A stretch of 64,000 bases of DNA from Trileptium ribeirensis. Its lineage: Eukaryota > Nematoda > Enoplea > Enoplida > Thoracostomopsidae. Below are positions 50,371 to 61,180 of this stretch, piece after piece. Position numbers and translations under genes: made by a program. Position 1 is the stretch's first letter, and every line of letters starts with the position of its first letter. Location of the stretch: the NCBI GenBank assembly GCA_030248225.1, contig JASANE010017677.1, positions 53,497 to 117,496 on the forward strand, written 5' to 3'. The notes under the pieces are model-generated. The model saw nothing but the letters and a program-made list of their open reading frames with translations, made no database searches and had not been told where the DNA came from.

Positions 50371-50703
50371 GACAGTTTTGCTTTAACGACGCGAGCACAC
50401 TCCCGGAGTAGTGTTGGTACTGAGAGATCGTCGTTTTCTGGTGGTTATGGTGGATCAGTTGGAGAGCAGCAACGAAGTGGTGGTAGTGGCCGCCGGTCGT
50501 ATTTTTACCGCAAAGTTGGAAATGTGGCGGAAGACAACTACAGTAACAGTCGCTCGAGTGTTAGGAACAATGATTATTCTAGAGGTCGTAGGAGAAGTCT
50601 ACCTCGATTGGGACACGGTGACTCGTCTCAGTCGTCCTTGAATGTTGTGTCGCCGATCGATCATACAGATCGCAATATACGACGCGAACGGGACAAAGAT
50701 AGT
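50371..50703 (+). CDS. Host RS-rich gene, exon (333 nt)
   Basis: Acceptor TTTCTACATTTAG, donor GTATGT. The frame is exactly 111 codons: D-S-F-A-L-T-T-R-A-H-S-R-S-S, then Gly/Ser/Arg-rich with S-G-G-Y-G-G-S and R-S-G-G-S-G-R-R-S-Y-F-Y, and R-N-I-R-R-E-R-D-K-D-S at the end. The G-G-Y-G-G and Arg-Tyr pattern resembles RGG/YG-type RNA-binding low-complexity segments. Confidence 0.82.
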
Positions 50704-51025
50704 GTATGTGTGTAACCGGTGTTATGTTTATGCCGCATTACTTATTTATTTATTTTCTCTTTATTGTCGTTTTCTTATACTTTCGTCACCTTTTTGCATC
50801 GTTAGAGGTCCGCCTGGCTCTCAACTTTAGGGCTGTAGGCAGTTTGATCAGTCGAAAGAAACAGGAGCTCATTGGGTTCTCGTTATTTAGTACTACGCGT
50901 TATTGTGATTGGTTTGTTATATTTTTGCTTGAACTACGATATTACGCAACTGTTTATTCATTCAATTGGTTTTATATTTTCATGGTTTAGTAGAACCTCG
51001 TGTAGGCTCATAATGTTATTTATAG
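50704..51025 (+). other. Intron (322 bp)
   Basis: GTATGT donor, TTATTTATAG acceptor. Nothing else is seen. Confidence 0.6.
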
Positions 51026-51113
51026 GGTCACTTCAATGATGAAAATGCGAGATATAGCCGTCAAACTGAGTCAAGAGATGATAGTTTTGGATACGGCAAT
51101 GATTCATACCGAG
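51026..51113 (+). CDS. Host RS-rich gene, exon (88 nt)
   Basis: Reads G-H-F-N-D-E-N-A-R-Y-S-R-Q-T-E-S-R-D-D-S and F-G-Y-G-N-D-S-Y-R plus one base before GTATGT. It continues the Tyr/Gly/Arg/Asp character of the previous exon, in phase. Confidence 0.75.
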
Positions 51114-53453
51114 GTATGTTATATTAATATACATAGCTTCTTAAAAATCAATGTTGTATTAGAATACGATACAGTGGATACTTGGTTTTTTATAACATAG
51201 CGTCCGTATTACCGTAGTAGGCAATAATAGGTTTAGCTAAACATATGGAAACATAGATGTGGAACAACGTAAAATTTGGACGTGCTTGCAGTAGAAATTT
51301 CACAATATAATTGTTTTGTATATACCGCTATATAACAATGTCTTTGATGTTTTAGTAGCCTATCGCTGGAACTAAAATGATTCAAAAATTGCATATCGCG
51401 TACATTTATATACCAATAGTTGAGATAACGCAGGAACAGTAAGATCGAAATCTGAAACACCAGCGCGAAACCCGGCCTTTGGACGGCGCGGGCCTTCGCG
51501 CCGCAGCATGTCAGAGTGGGCCTGCGGTCCACGTTTTTCCAGAAAACATGCCGACAACGCTCGGCAAGCCATGCTCGCACAGCGAAAACCCGAGTTGGTA
51601 ACATGAAGACCACCACAACATTAAACATAAATAAGATCCTACCGAACTCTTTGTTTTTTAACTTTTAAAGGGTCAACTTCTTTCTGATGGAATGCTATTT
51701 AACTTTTAAAGCGTCAACCTCTTTCTTATGGAAGGCTATTTATTGAGATGGGACCTGCGTAGTGGGGGTGCACCCACTAAAATATTTTTTGTCAATATGT
51801 CCCACAAACTAAAGCAAACAAAACAAAACTATTTTGTCAAAGTCCACCAAATCGTCCTCGAAATATTGCAAATTTTACGGTTTTTCAGTTTTCGCGAGTT
51901 AGGGGAATATCTTCTTAGCGAGGGGTGTACCGCACTAAAATGTTATTTTTTTGTGTCAACATTTAACCCAGGCTGATGGAAACGAAAAAAATTGTCAATA
52001 TTCATTATTCCTTCTCCGAAATATGACCTTTTCCAAAACTTGGGAAATTAAGATAGTTTAAGGGGGTCCTCTTATTAGGGGGTACATCCCCTTTGAAAAA
52101 TTTTGTCGATGCTTTCTGCACGTCCCTGTACTTTAAAGAAATGAAACAAAAAGTGTTTGTGAAAAGCTATGAAGCAGTTGAAAAGTTACAGAATTAAAAC
52201 CTATAACTTGACACTATTTTTTTAATTCAAAAGGTGTGGGCTCTGAAAAAAGCGCAGGGGATACCCAAAATATTGTCCCTGCATTCCCATATCAATTTAT
52301 TTCCTACCCAACAAAAATCGCATAAAAATCCATAAACGGTTTCAAAAGCTATGGTCAAAAATATGTGACAAACCCAAAACTTGGGACACACACAAAACAT
52401 ACGGCGATTACATTATTAGATGACTGTATTTTTGGCGGGTACTGTTTTTCTTTGTGGATGCTGGAGAAGGATGGGTCACGAAGCCATCTTGGTTCTAAAG
52501 TGGTTAAAGCTTCACAGCTCCGTATACATTGAGATTCTTATGCCGGTAAAATATTATTGGTAGAAATATTCTGGCTTCTCCAAAACTAACAAAATTAGAT
52601 CAGAGCTGGGAGAACAGGAAGTACACGGGGTATAATTCCACAAAATCTGGGAGTCCATAAATCAGTGTAACTGTCAGACAACGTTAAAAAAATTGTAAAG
52701 ACTGACTGAAATAATTGGGGATACGTAAAAAGTAAAATTTTAGTGATTTTACCCTGTATATAGAAATTTGGAAATTTTTTAGACAAAATAAGAAAAATTA
52801 GCGTTTTTTGACCCATATTTCACTAATTTTTACGCTAGGCGGGGAAGCGCAGTAAACGAACAACAAAGAACGATCATCAACTTCGACGTTACAATTTTGT
52901 TTGGCTATGTTCGTCTATACACGAACGCTACGTCGTTCGTGCTTCGCTCACAAATATAACATGTTGTTTTCTTTTAAGCTCATTTCCTATGCAGTTATTT
53001 TGTCTGCGACTGTACCTGTAGGGCGTGAAATTGAAGTTGCCAAAATTTACTTTGGTGCATGAACTGGGGAACATGGGGCGTTTGAAATATCTGCTCCCAT
53101 GTCCCATTAAGAGAAGTATGTATTGTGTAGTGTCTTTTGTAAATCAGTGATATGCGGAGACTTAATCCCTTCATCAAGTTTTATGTTTGACCGCTGTCCA
53201 TGTCTGTCGTCTAATCTAAGCATGTCTTACATTTTGTAATCAATTCACGTGAAACCGTCTGTACAACCATGTCGTAGACCTAGGTAGGAACAAGTCTATT
53301 TCAATTTTTACTGTAAATGTGTAAATAAACGAAATGTGAAAAATCATATAAAATAATAGAAGAGTGGAGGCTCGCTGAGCACGTTCACTCAATCAACCAT
53401 ATTTAACATGATAAATATACTGAATATTAAAGCGTAAGTGTCGCGTTTTCTAG
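51114..53453 (+). other. Intron (2.3 kb)
   Basis: No gene is recognised. A GC-richer stretch at 51440-51600 and G/T-rich AGGGG-containing text at 51660-52300 look like old repeats (TTTAACTTTTAAAG.GTCAAC occurs twice near 51655 and 51700). Confidence 0.5.
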
Positions 53454-53805
53454 ACGGCCAACACTTTAGTCGCAACCGGGCCAACGACAGATTTCGCATA
53501 TCCGGTGGGGGTAGTGGCTCTCGCGATTATGCTTCTTTCGGCCGTCGTAATAACCCGAATGATTTTAGTCGGGACTATAACAGAACTGTTGATGGAGCTA
53601 CTGGAAAAACTGGTGATCGCTTTCGCGACGAGTCCTGGTCCCGCTTTCGCGACAACAGAGTCGATCGTGATTCATTGCAGCAAAGTAGCTATAATAGGCC
53701 AAACACTGGTGGTATCTCCGGTCTAAGAGATTATAACGCTCGAGTACAGCAACGTGTTGGCGAGTGCGATACGCGTGATGAAGAAAGGTACTTTGGAGTA
53801 TCGAC
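53454..53805 (+). CDS. Host RS-rich gene, last well-supported exon (352 nt)
   Basis: After GCGTTTTCTAG, AC completes an Asp codon and the frame reads G-Q-H-F-S-R-N-R-A-N-D-R-F-R, S-G-S-R-D-Y-A-S-F-G-R-R-N-N and R-D-E-S-W-S-R-F-R-D-N-R. It ends near E-C-D-T-R-D-E-E-R-Y-F-G-V-S. The donor GTACGT at 53806 matches the style of the 39806 donor; a weaker in-phase donor is GTACTT at 53788. Aromatic-Arg repeats (F-R, R-F, D-Y) continue the low-complexity, RNA-binding-like C-terminal part. Confidence 0.78.
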
Positions 53806-54170
53806 GTACGTTTCTTTTTTAAATCTTGAGACAATTTCAATGATATTTATAGTTGCGCTCACTAAAGCTATCTTTGTCATTATTAGTCATTAAAATAGAA
53901 GACGTGTACATTATTGTTGTAAGTGAAGTGAAGTGGTAATTAACATTTTTAAATAGTACGCCTATCGCGCCGTTATGAACACAACTGATTGTCTAAGCTG
54001 TTGTCCATAATCTATGATTAAAGCTATAAAGTTACGGTATTTATTATGTATTAGATCGACGTGACGCTGCTGCATTACGCACTTCCACAAACGTAATGCC
54101 CATACGACCCCGGCTATCGTGACTTCAAGGGCGGACCTATTGGGTTCAGAATCTTAAGTTTTCTTTTTAG

Positions 54171-54237
54171 TCGGGTCAGGCCTAAGAAATTACGGAGCTT
54201 AGCAAGCCGCAGGAGCGCTTCACAGGACGTTTTCTGA
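54171..54237 (+). CDS. Candidate terminal exon of the host RS-rich gene
   Basis: A strong acceptor (TTTTCTTTTTAG) is followed in the right phase by R-V-R-P-K-K-L-R-S-L-A-S-R-R-S-A-S-Q-D-V and F, then TGA at 54235-54237. The basic, Ser-rich ending suits the protein. A competing acceptor at 54054 would end the protein after three codons. No poly(A) signal was pinned down, so this is tentative. Confidence 0.35.
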
Positions 54238-57200
54238 TCCTACCGGACGGGTGCGCACGTAGTCTTTGAGGTACTACCTTTGAGGTCCCCAGGGAGGTCG
54301 GCTCCGTCACCTGCTCACAGGCCAAAGAGATCATACCGCTATTCCCTATCCACGTTTAACCCGGGAAGTGTATTGAGACGGTATCTGGATTAGATTAATT
54401 TTCCTACTTTCCTAAACGGATAATTTATTTAGCCAGTGGCCCCCACTAGGGTTCGACAAATCCCTAGATGTTTAACGTCGGATTCGCGCGTGTAATTTCC
54501 TATTCTGTGTGTTCAGCGAGAGTTTTAATTTTGGGGTGGTGACTTTTCCTTATTAGCCGCATGAGTTGTACTTACACAGTAATGTAATTGACACAATTAT
54601 GGAATCGGCGAGTCACGCTAAGGTTTGCTTCTTCAATGCGCGTATCAAACCTGAACGTGGGTTGTCGATAGGGGTGAAACCCCTTTGAACGAATATCTAT
54701 CGCTATTCGGGTCAGTAAAACACTTGAACACATTGGGTTTGATTGAGCATTTATTGATGAGTCAAAATTTGGATACGGACAAAACATATTGTACGGGCGA
54801 ATACATTAGGTACAATGTCACTGATATGGTACGCTATCAGGAGAATGAGCAGAGCGTCAAACGGGATAAGTTACGGAGTCATCGCCTTTTTCACGAAACA
54901 CTCACAGCTGATTCAAATTACGGCAAGTACTGCTAAGCCTTTTCTAATGGCAGCTGCGCTTACTTTACTGATTAAAAATGGGCCAGGTTAAAAGTAAATA
55001 CCGGTAAATAATACGGAGCGTAAGTCGGCTAGTTATTGAAGGTGGCGCCATTCAACTAACTGCTCGCTCGGCACTGCGATTGCTACTGGAGGGTACTCCG
55101 ACAAAACAGCAGGTTCAGGTAAGCGAAAGGCCGTAACAGAGCGGGTACGAATGAGACGCACGGGGCGAAGCGTACAAAGCGGGATTGCGGGACTCAATCT
55201 TGCTCATTCTAATCACGAGACTATGGTACATGATAAGTAAGCATTTGTAAATGTAATAAGGTAGCGATTGGATTAACATACGGCAAAGTATTATAACAAA
55301 CGAGCAATGGTACATATTGACAAAACAGTAAGTTTGGGGAGGTAATCATCGGTACGACTCATGAATTTTCCTATGACGCGACAATAGTACTATAACATTT
55401 TTCTTCCTACTCACATACATACGTATGTACGGTGACCATAAGTAAGAGCTAAAATTTCCAGCAGGTTGCATATGTATCACTGGTTAATTTTGGGTTCTAA
55501 TCTCCTATCAAATCATTTCTCAATCATGGTGACAAAACGATCAACTCTGGGCCTTAATTTGAGGCTCGTATAACTACCAAAAAACGGACTTTTCATGTCC
55601 ATAAACATGAGCTAAAACGATACTAGAACTTGTCGAGGGGACTTATCTTCCAAATAGCTTAGTGGTCCCGGTAGGCTAAGGTTGGGACCGAATTTTCTAA
55701 CTTTTCGGAACTTACAGTTGTAAAATTTGCACTAAACTTATTGCTAAAATTTACTGTGCGCTGTGTGCATTAACTGCACTTTATCTAAAGCGATCGAAGC
55801 GTTCGTTATCGCTGCTAGACAGCGGTACAAACACGGGCCAAGAGACAAGCTCGGGCGAGTCCCCAACTTATGACATAATCTATAAATTCTCTGGGTGCCA
55901 TTAACTTATGCCAAGAAGAGGCTATGCGTTATCCTTATACAAATCTTATGCCATCTTTGGGGCATAGGAGGAGAGGTTAAAATTGTGTTCAGGTATCTAC
56001 AAGTTTGACTAAAACGAGAACTATTCGTAGCGATACCTCATCGGTTATTGGCATTATCCTAAAAGCGCTAAAACCTAAGTTATTTTGACTGGAAAAAAGG
56101 CTCTCGAAAAGAGCTCTATTTGGTCCTAAAATTTCGGTTGAGTTATTAGCAGATTCTCCTCGATAAAACGAGTCAGTAAGCGGAGGCCCTGCTTGCCGGG
56201 ACAACCGTAACAATTTTATCAACTGAAATTGATTCCGTGGGTATCCTGCGGTTGTTCGGGTTTCTAGTTTTCGATCGGGATTTGAGGATAATTATAGGGA
56301 CTGGGAAAACCTATAATTCCTGATTTCTCGCTAATTCGCCAGCCTTTCTCTGTGGAATTTTGTATAGTGGCTGGCCTTGACCTCATTTATCACTTTACTA
56401 GGACCGGATCGGCGGTCCTCACAAAAATTGGTCCGTCGGGCCGAGACCCGATATCGTGTCTAGTGACTTCTTCAAATTTACTATACTAACACTTTGCCAC
56501 TACAATCAAATTTACCAACTCTGGTAAATTTAATATTTTCAGTGCAGCGGCCGTATATCGGAGATTCAAGTATCCGACGGCTTGTGTGCTGCATTGATGA
56601 CTATACTCAGATAGAGAGAAACTAAAGCGGAAAACTTGCAAAAGTATGTGCAAAAGCTAAACCGAGACCTAACTATGAATATACTTATACGGGAGAGAAA
56701 ATCTGCGAATTCTGTGCAAAACCTGAGCGGCTTTTGCGCTGCTCGGGTTTAATTTTTATATATAACTTTTGAACGGGCCACGGTTTTGCCGGGCTCGATA
56801 GCTCAAATAGAAGGCCTAACGGGCCTCTATTTGTATAAAAAAATCAGCAAAATCCCTGGAATAAATTTTAGGTTATTTACATTTGAAGTTTTGGGTAGGG
56901 GCGGACCCCTATCGGGCCGTCGGGTTTGTGATTCCGACCTGATAATATTGGGTTTTGGAGTGGTGTCCAGTAGCGGACACTCATACGAAGAAACGGCGAA
57001 AGTTTCAACAAAGTTCCTGGAGGGAATCTCAAAATATTTTGATTCTACGTTTTCAGTGGGGGTAGGCCCCTTCAGGGCCGTCGGGTTTAGGGTTCCGACG
57101 CGAAATCAGTAAGTTTTAGAGTTGCAGTCATTACTACGAAGAAACTGCCAAAAAAGTTATAGCTAAATTCCTGGAGTAAATCCCAAGATATTTCAATTTT

Positions 57201-59233
57201 CGCTTTTTGGTGGGGGCGAGCCCCTTCTGGGTCGTCGGGTTTATGATTCCGGCGCAATATTTGAATGTTTTAAGTATCAAATCAATAGCTCAGAAACTTC
57301 TCGAGACCCGGGTAAAATTTTAACCAAATTCCTGGGATTGTTCCCGAGATGTGCCAAATTTTCACTCAAAGTGAACTATCTCGCTCATGGGGCGTTGAGT
57401 CAGAATGTGTAGTCGTAGACCGACACAAATTTCAGCTTGCGGCGATGTTTGGAGCGCTATTGCTATGTTAATAAGGCATCAACTAGATTCCAAAGATAAC
57501 TGGATCTTACACTGTCTAATTTGTCCTAGATTCCTACTAACCAAGCATCAAAACATGCGGACAAAATCGTGTCCAAAGAAATTATAAAGCAAGTAAAAAC
57601 TGGAGCAAAACCATTAATGAATGCTTGACAAAAACGATATGACCACGGATGATTCGGAGTTCTACTACTAATTTTCAACCAAAAGTTTGTTTAATCTCGG
57701 TCGGCTCAAAGAATATATTTTCAAACTCGACTCAGGGAATCGTGTAAACATAAATGTTTACGCGAGTGTCGCGTTTGTTTGTGCCCTAACTCAATGACCG
57801 AGGGAGGTTTTCAGTATGACTCCGGGCGTCTAATCTAATCGTGTGAGTGGCTAACCATGGCTGCGTATCTGTCTGCGGGACAAGCTAGGACGGGCAGGGC
57901 TATCATGTAAAAGGGAAGTATGGACAGGGGAGGCAAAACGGTATACATTGATACGCCTACTACCACGCTGTTCCACCTTACGGGCTAACTGGTAAGCTTC
58001 GCATCTACCTATCAGGAATATACGGCTACCCTAACGGCCTCCGTGTCCACATTTACAGTCCTTCGTTCCGGGGGTCGACGTCCATCGCGCGCGTCCATCC
58101 ATTCGCCAAGCCAAAATGAAAGCCAAGAAAAAGAAGACTAAAGTCAAATCGAACACTTGGAACCAAAAGAAAGCGACAGAGGCGGTCTGCAAAACCACCG
58201 CACTCTGCGTTGCCGAAGTCACACTGAACTCTGCAAAGCTCGCGCGTCTCTGCTTAAATACTAAAATTTTATAATTTTGAATTTTTGAATTTTGGACGGT
58301 TAAAGTGCTTACTCAGCAGTTTCGGGGCGATTTGACCTCGTTTTCTAAGCCTTAATGTAAATATTATTATCAGTCCAAAATTTAATAAATTTTGGACCAT
58401 TTTAATATTAAAATTTATATAATAAATTTGATTTATTACTTTATTTACAATAATCTAATATTAAATTCTTCTGAAATACTAGGAACTTTGTAGAAACTGC
58501 GTGCAGTATTCAAACCTCCGACCGGAATTTATACCACCATTCTGTAAACTAATAACAAGCCATTATTTACTCAAATGCGAGTATCATTCCGACATTAAAC
58601 TAAATTAATACTAGCTGAAATAATACTAATTGAAAACTGCTAGTGCTCCAACCGTCCCAATAAGCTTGATATAATTTCATCAACGCGGCTCATCTACTGA
58701 TAAGAGGTTTTCGCGAACTTCATTGCATCCCCAGCTTTATATAAACTTGATATCGATCTTATATAAATTTTATATGGCCTAATAAAACTTGCTTCAATGC
58801 TACTGTCGACTAACCGGTCTAATTTTATAAAATTTTATAGTATTAGTTGGAACTGCCACATCGATGAAAACTTCCACTTCTTACATTAACCTAATATTAA
58901 CTTGTTTATTTATGCAACGTGTCGCCGAGTTCTCCTACTACTAAATGCTACGGACTATACTAGACCAGCACATTTACCATACGGAAAGGTAGCTGTTGTC
59001 CGAAACCGTGGAAGCTGACTATGGTCTTTCTAACTAGCGCTAAAAGCGCCGATATTACAGGATATATACTCCAGAAATGGGAGCGACCGGGCGCCGATAT
59101 TATTAGGAGCAGAGATAGCGCTGAAGCGCCGGATGTCGAGTAACTAGCTCGTACGCGCCTACAATTACTGCAACTGCGCTGAGTGTATAGGTAGTATCAA
59201 TTTTTGACAGAGAAAACCATAAGCAACAAGCGC
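54238..59233. other. Anonymous region, GC-richer than the introns, no convincing gene
   Basis: From about 54.1 to 58.25 kb the base composition is clearly richer in G and C than the introns, with many CGGG/CCGAC words but stops in all frames. I see no family resemblance. It may be a decayed large repeat. A short basic frame (58116-58277, starting M-K-A-K-K-K-K-T-K) is too short to call. 58260-59030 is AT-rich. 59030-59160 has GCGCT/AGCGC inverted repeats. Confidence 0.45.
56880..57350 (+). repeat. Three tandem units of about 160 bp
   Basis: G-rich GGGGGCG.GCCCCT.CGGG then CGTCGGGTTT.TGATTCCG recurs near 56896, 57060 and 57214, each followed by ACGAAGAAAC.GC and AATTCCTGGA blocks. Confidence 0.75.
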
Positions 59234-59562
59234 TGTAGCTTAGCGCCGCAGTTTTACAATAACGATCAGATACAATGTTTTATTATAATGCCACATTAAG
59301 GACAGATCAAGAAAATAAGCGAAACAACTCGAAAACGAATAACTGCTCTCTACCCTTTTCGCAAAACCTTTATATATAGTACATAGTTTTTTTATATTTT
59401 CCGACGCCGACAATAAGCTAAACTAATTGTGAAAGTTTACTTGTAGACAAAACACATCACGATTTGCAATCCACCGACGCCTTTCGAAAACTGCCATCAA
59501 CAAAGAAGTGGCAAACAAGCATATAAGCTCGCCAGCCAAAATAACAATTTTATAATGCTACA
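59234..59562 (-). repeat. 3' LTR of the Ty3/Gypsy element (329 bp)
   Basis: On the minus strand it begins TGTAGCATTATA and ends GCTACA, so the ends are TGTAGC/GCTACA inverted repeats with TG...CA. A GGGGGGAATCA polypurine tract stands just upstream (59563-59573). Inside are TATATAAAGG (about 59371-59380) and AATAAA (about 59278-59283) in the order promoter then poly(A) signal. The matching 5' LTR lies outside the window, so the boundaries rest on these internal signs. Confidence 0.72.
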
Positions 59563-59719
59563 TGATTCCCCCCGAAGCGTAGTGTGTCCCCACACTAGCT
59601 AACTATTGGCGATGCTAATGTAACCATTCCTGTTATACAAAACTTGTCCACTTCGTCAGGTTGTCCGGTTGAAAAATTATGCGCGTAAAAAAAATTTGAC
59701 ACTAACAACTATGTGATAC

Positions 59720-60954
59720 TCAGTTCGGTGGCTGTCGCCTTCGCTCTCGCATTTTAGCAAGAAATCTCTGCCGTGAGTTATGACCGCGCTGACCCCTACG
59801 GCGCCTATCACCCTGACGTTGCTGTTCGGCAGTCCCATCATTGCGTTGTTGTTGTACCGCATTATTAGGTTGTTGTTGTGGCTGAGGCACGTTACAATAT
59901 CGTTGTGGCGGTTGCTGACTTTGCCATTCAGTTAGCGTTGGCTGAGCACTTGTTGACGGCTGAGACTGAAACTCTGGTCGAAAACGATTGCCGCCATTAC
60001 AATAAATGTGCTGTAAAGTAGAGCCATTGTTGGCCATATTTACGTGGCTATCGTTAAACATCTTGAGCGTATTATAGACCATGAACTGGATGAGTGTAGC
60101 AGCCATTACCGCAACATTGGTGTTCGGTAATGTTGTAGATGGTGTTATTGACGCTTGTGATTGAACGCATGAAATTTCGGCATTATTGTTATTTACCTCC
60201 TGTACTGAATTGGTTGTACGTGGTTCTATTGTTATATTAGTTGAATTATCGGTATCTGTATATGGCAGAGTATTAGCGGTTTTGACCTTTGATGTTTTTC
60301 CATTTGTAACATTAAATCAGTTTCGCGATGGCCAAACGCATCAGGAGACCGATACTGTGATCGCAACCGAACTACATCTTCCGATATATTTTGCTGTTTG
60401 CGGTCCGGTAATCGCCAATTTGTTGTTGGATTATACTGTAATTTGTATTTGTGCGTTGGACGAATACATTTATCGCTCCATTTGTTCCGATCTGCGTCCG
60501 AGAAATATTTCTCGTGGTGTTTTATCCATCTCCCGCACATTATTTTGCTCCGGATGGATGGAATTCGCCGCAGTTGTTGGTATCCCTTCGATCGCCGAAA
60601 ATACCGTCGATTACTTGTAGCTGCTGAAACACAACTCGGTAGATTTGGGCGACTGCGTCGCTCACTACTCTTGTGATGACACTGAAATTCACGTGTTTTT
60701 ATTGGATGTTTATTGTTGTTATTTGTCGAACAATTTGCTTTACTGTTTGCTATCTGTTTATCACGCTCTACGCGTTGTCGAGGGCTCTTTTCCGCTTTGT
60801 TTACGAAGACTTTAGCCAGCGGTCGATCATTTGTTTTATTTAACTTCTCCGGTCCAATATTACTATGCGCACCATCCTCCACACCATATTCGATCACAAC
60901 ACCATCCTCCGTGTCTAGAACCTCAATATTTGGCTCATCGTCGTTACTTTCCAT
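59720..60954 (-). pseudogene. Extra ORF downstream of pol, split by a frameshift
   Basis: Two open stretches (60954-60232 and, after a shift near 60240-60300, about 60290-59720) belong together. The first begins M-E-S-N-D-D-E-P-N-I-E-V-L-D and has a C...H-H-K and K-W-S-D-K-C...T-H type region. The second is Asn/Gln/Pro-rich and ends in a strongly basic tail (R-R-R-R-G-Q-R-G-H-N-S-R-Q-R-F). It lies in the env position, but no signal peptide, membrane helix or envelope motif is seen. Basic, Gln-rich composition suggests a nucleic-acid-binding accessory protein (inference). Family unknown. Confidence 0.55.
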
Positions 60955-61180
60955 TTAGAATAGTGCAACCAATACTTAATACGATGCTTAAAAATGTTTT
61001 TCCTAATAATTAAGAACTATTCTTTACGGATTTAATCTAAACTGAGTACTATAGTCACTGAAATTAAGTAATTTGTATTATTTAATAGCAATTATTATAA
61101 ACACTAAAAATTACAAATGCTAAAAAATTATTTTGCATAACAGAATTTATAAAGATTTTTTCCGAGTTCAGCTACCCATC

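Noticed and set aside
54055..54110. Exon starting ATCGACGTGACGCTG as the next host exon
   Set aside because: Open only in a phase that does not fit the preceding donor; in the right phase it stops after three codons.
58031..58222. Hydrophobic 63-aa minus-strand frame
   Set aside because: Antisense of a Lys-rich stretch, which always gives Phe/Leu-rich peptides.
60186..60676. Plus-strand frames over 60186-60676
   Set aside because: Antisense shadows of the post-pol ORF of the Gypsy element.
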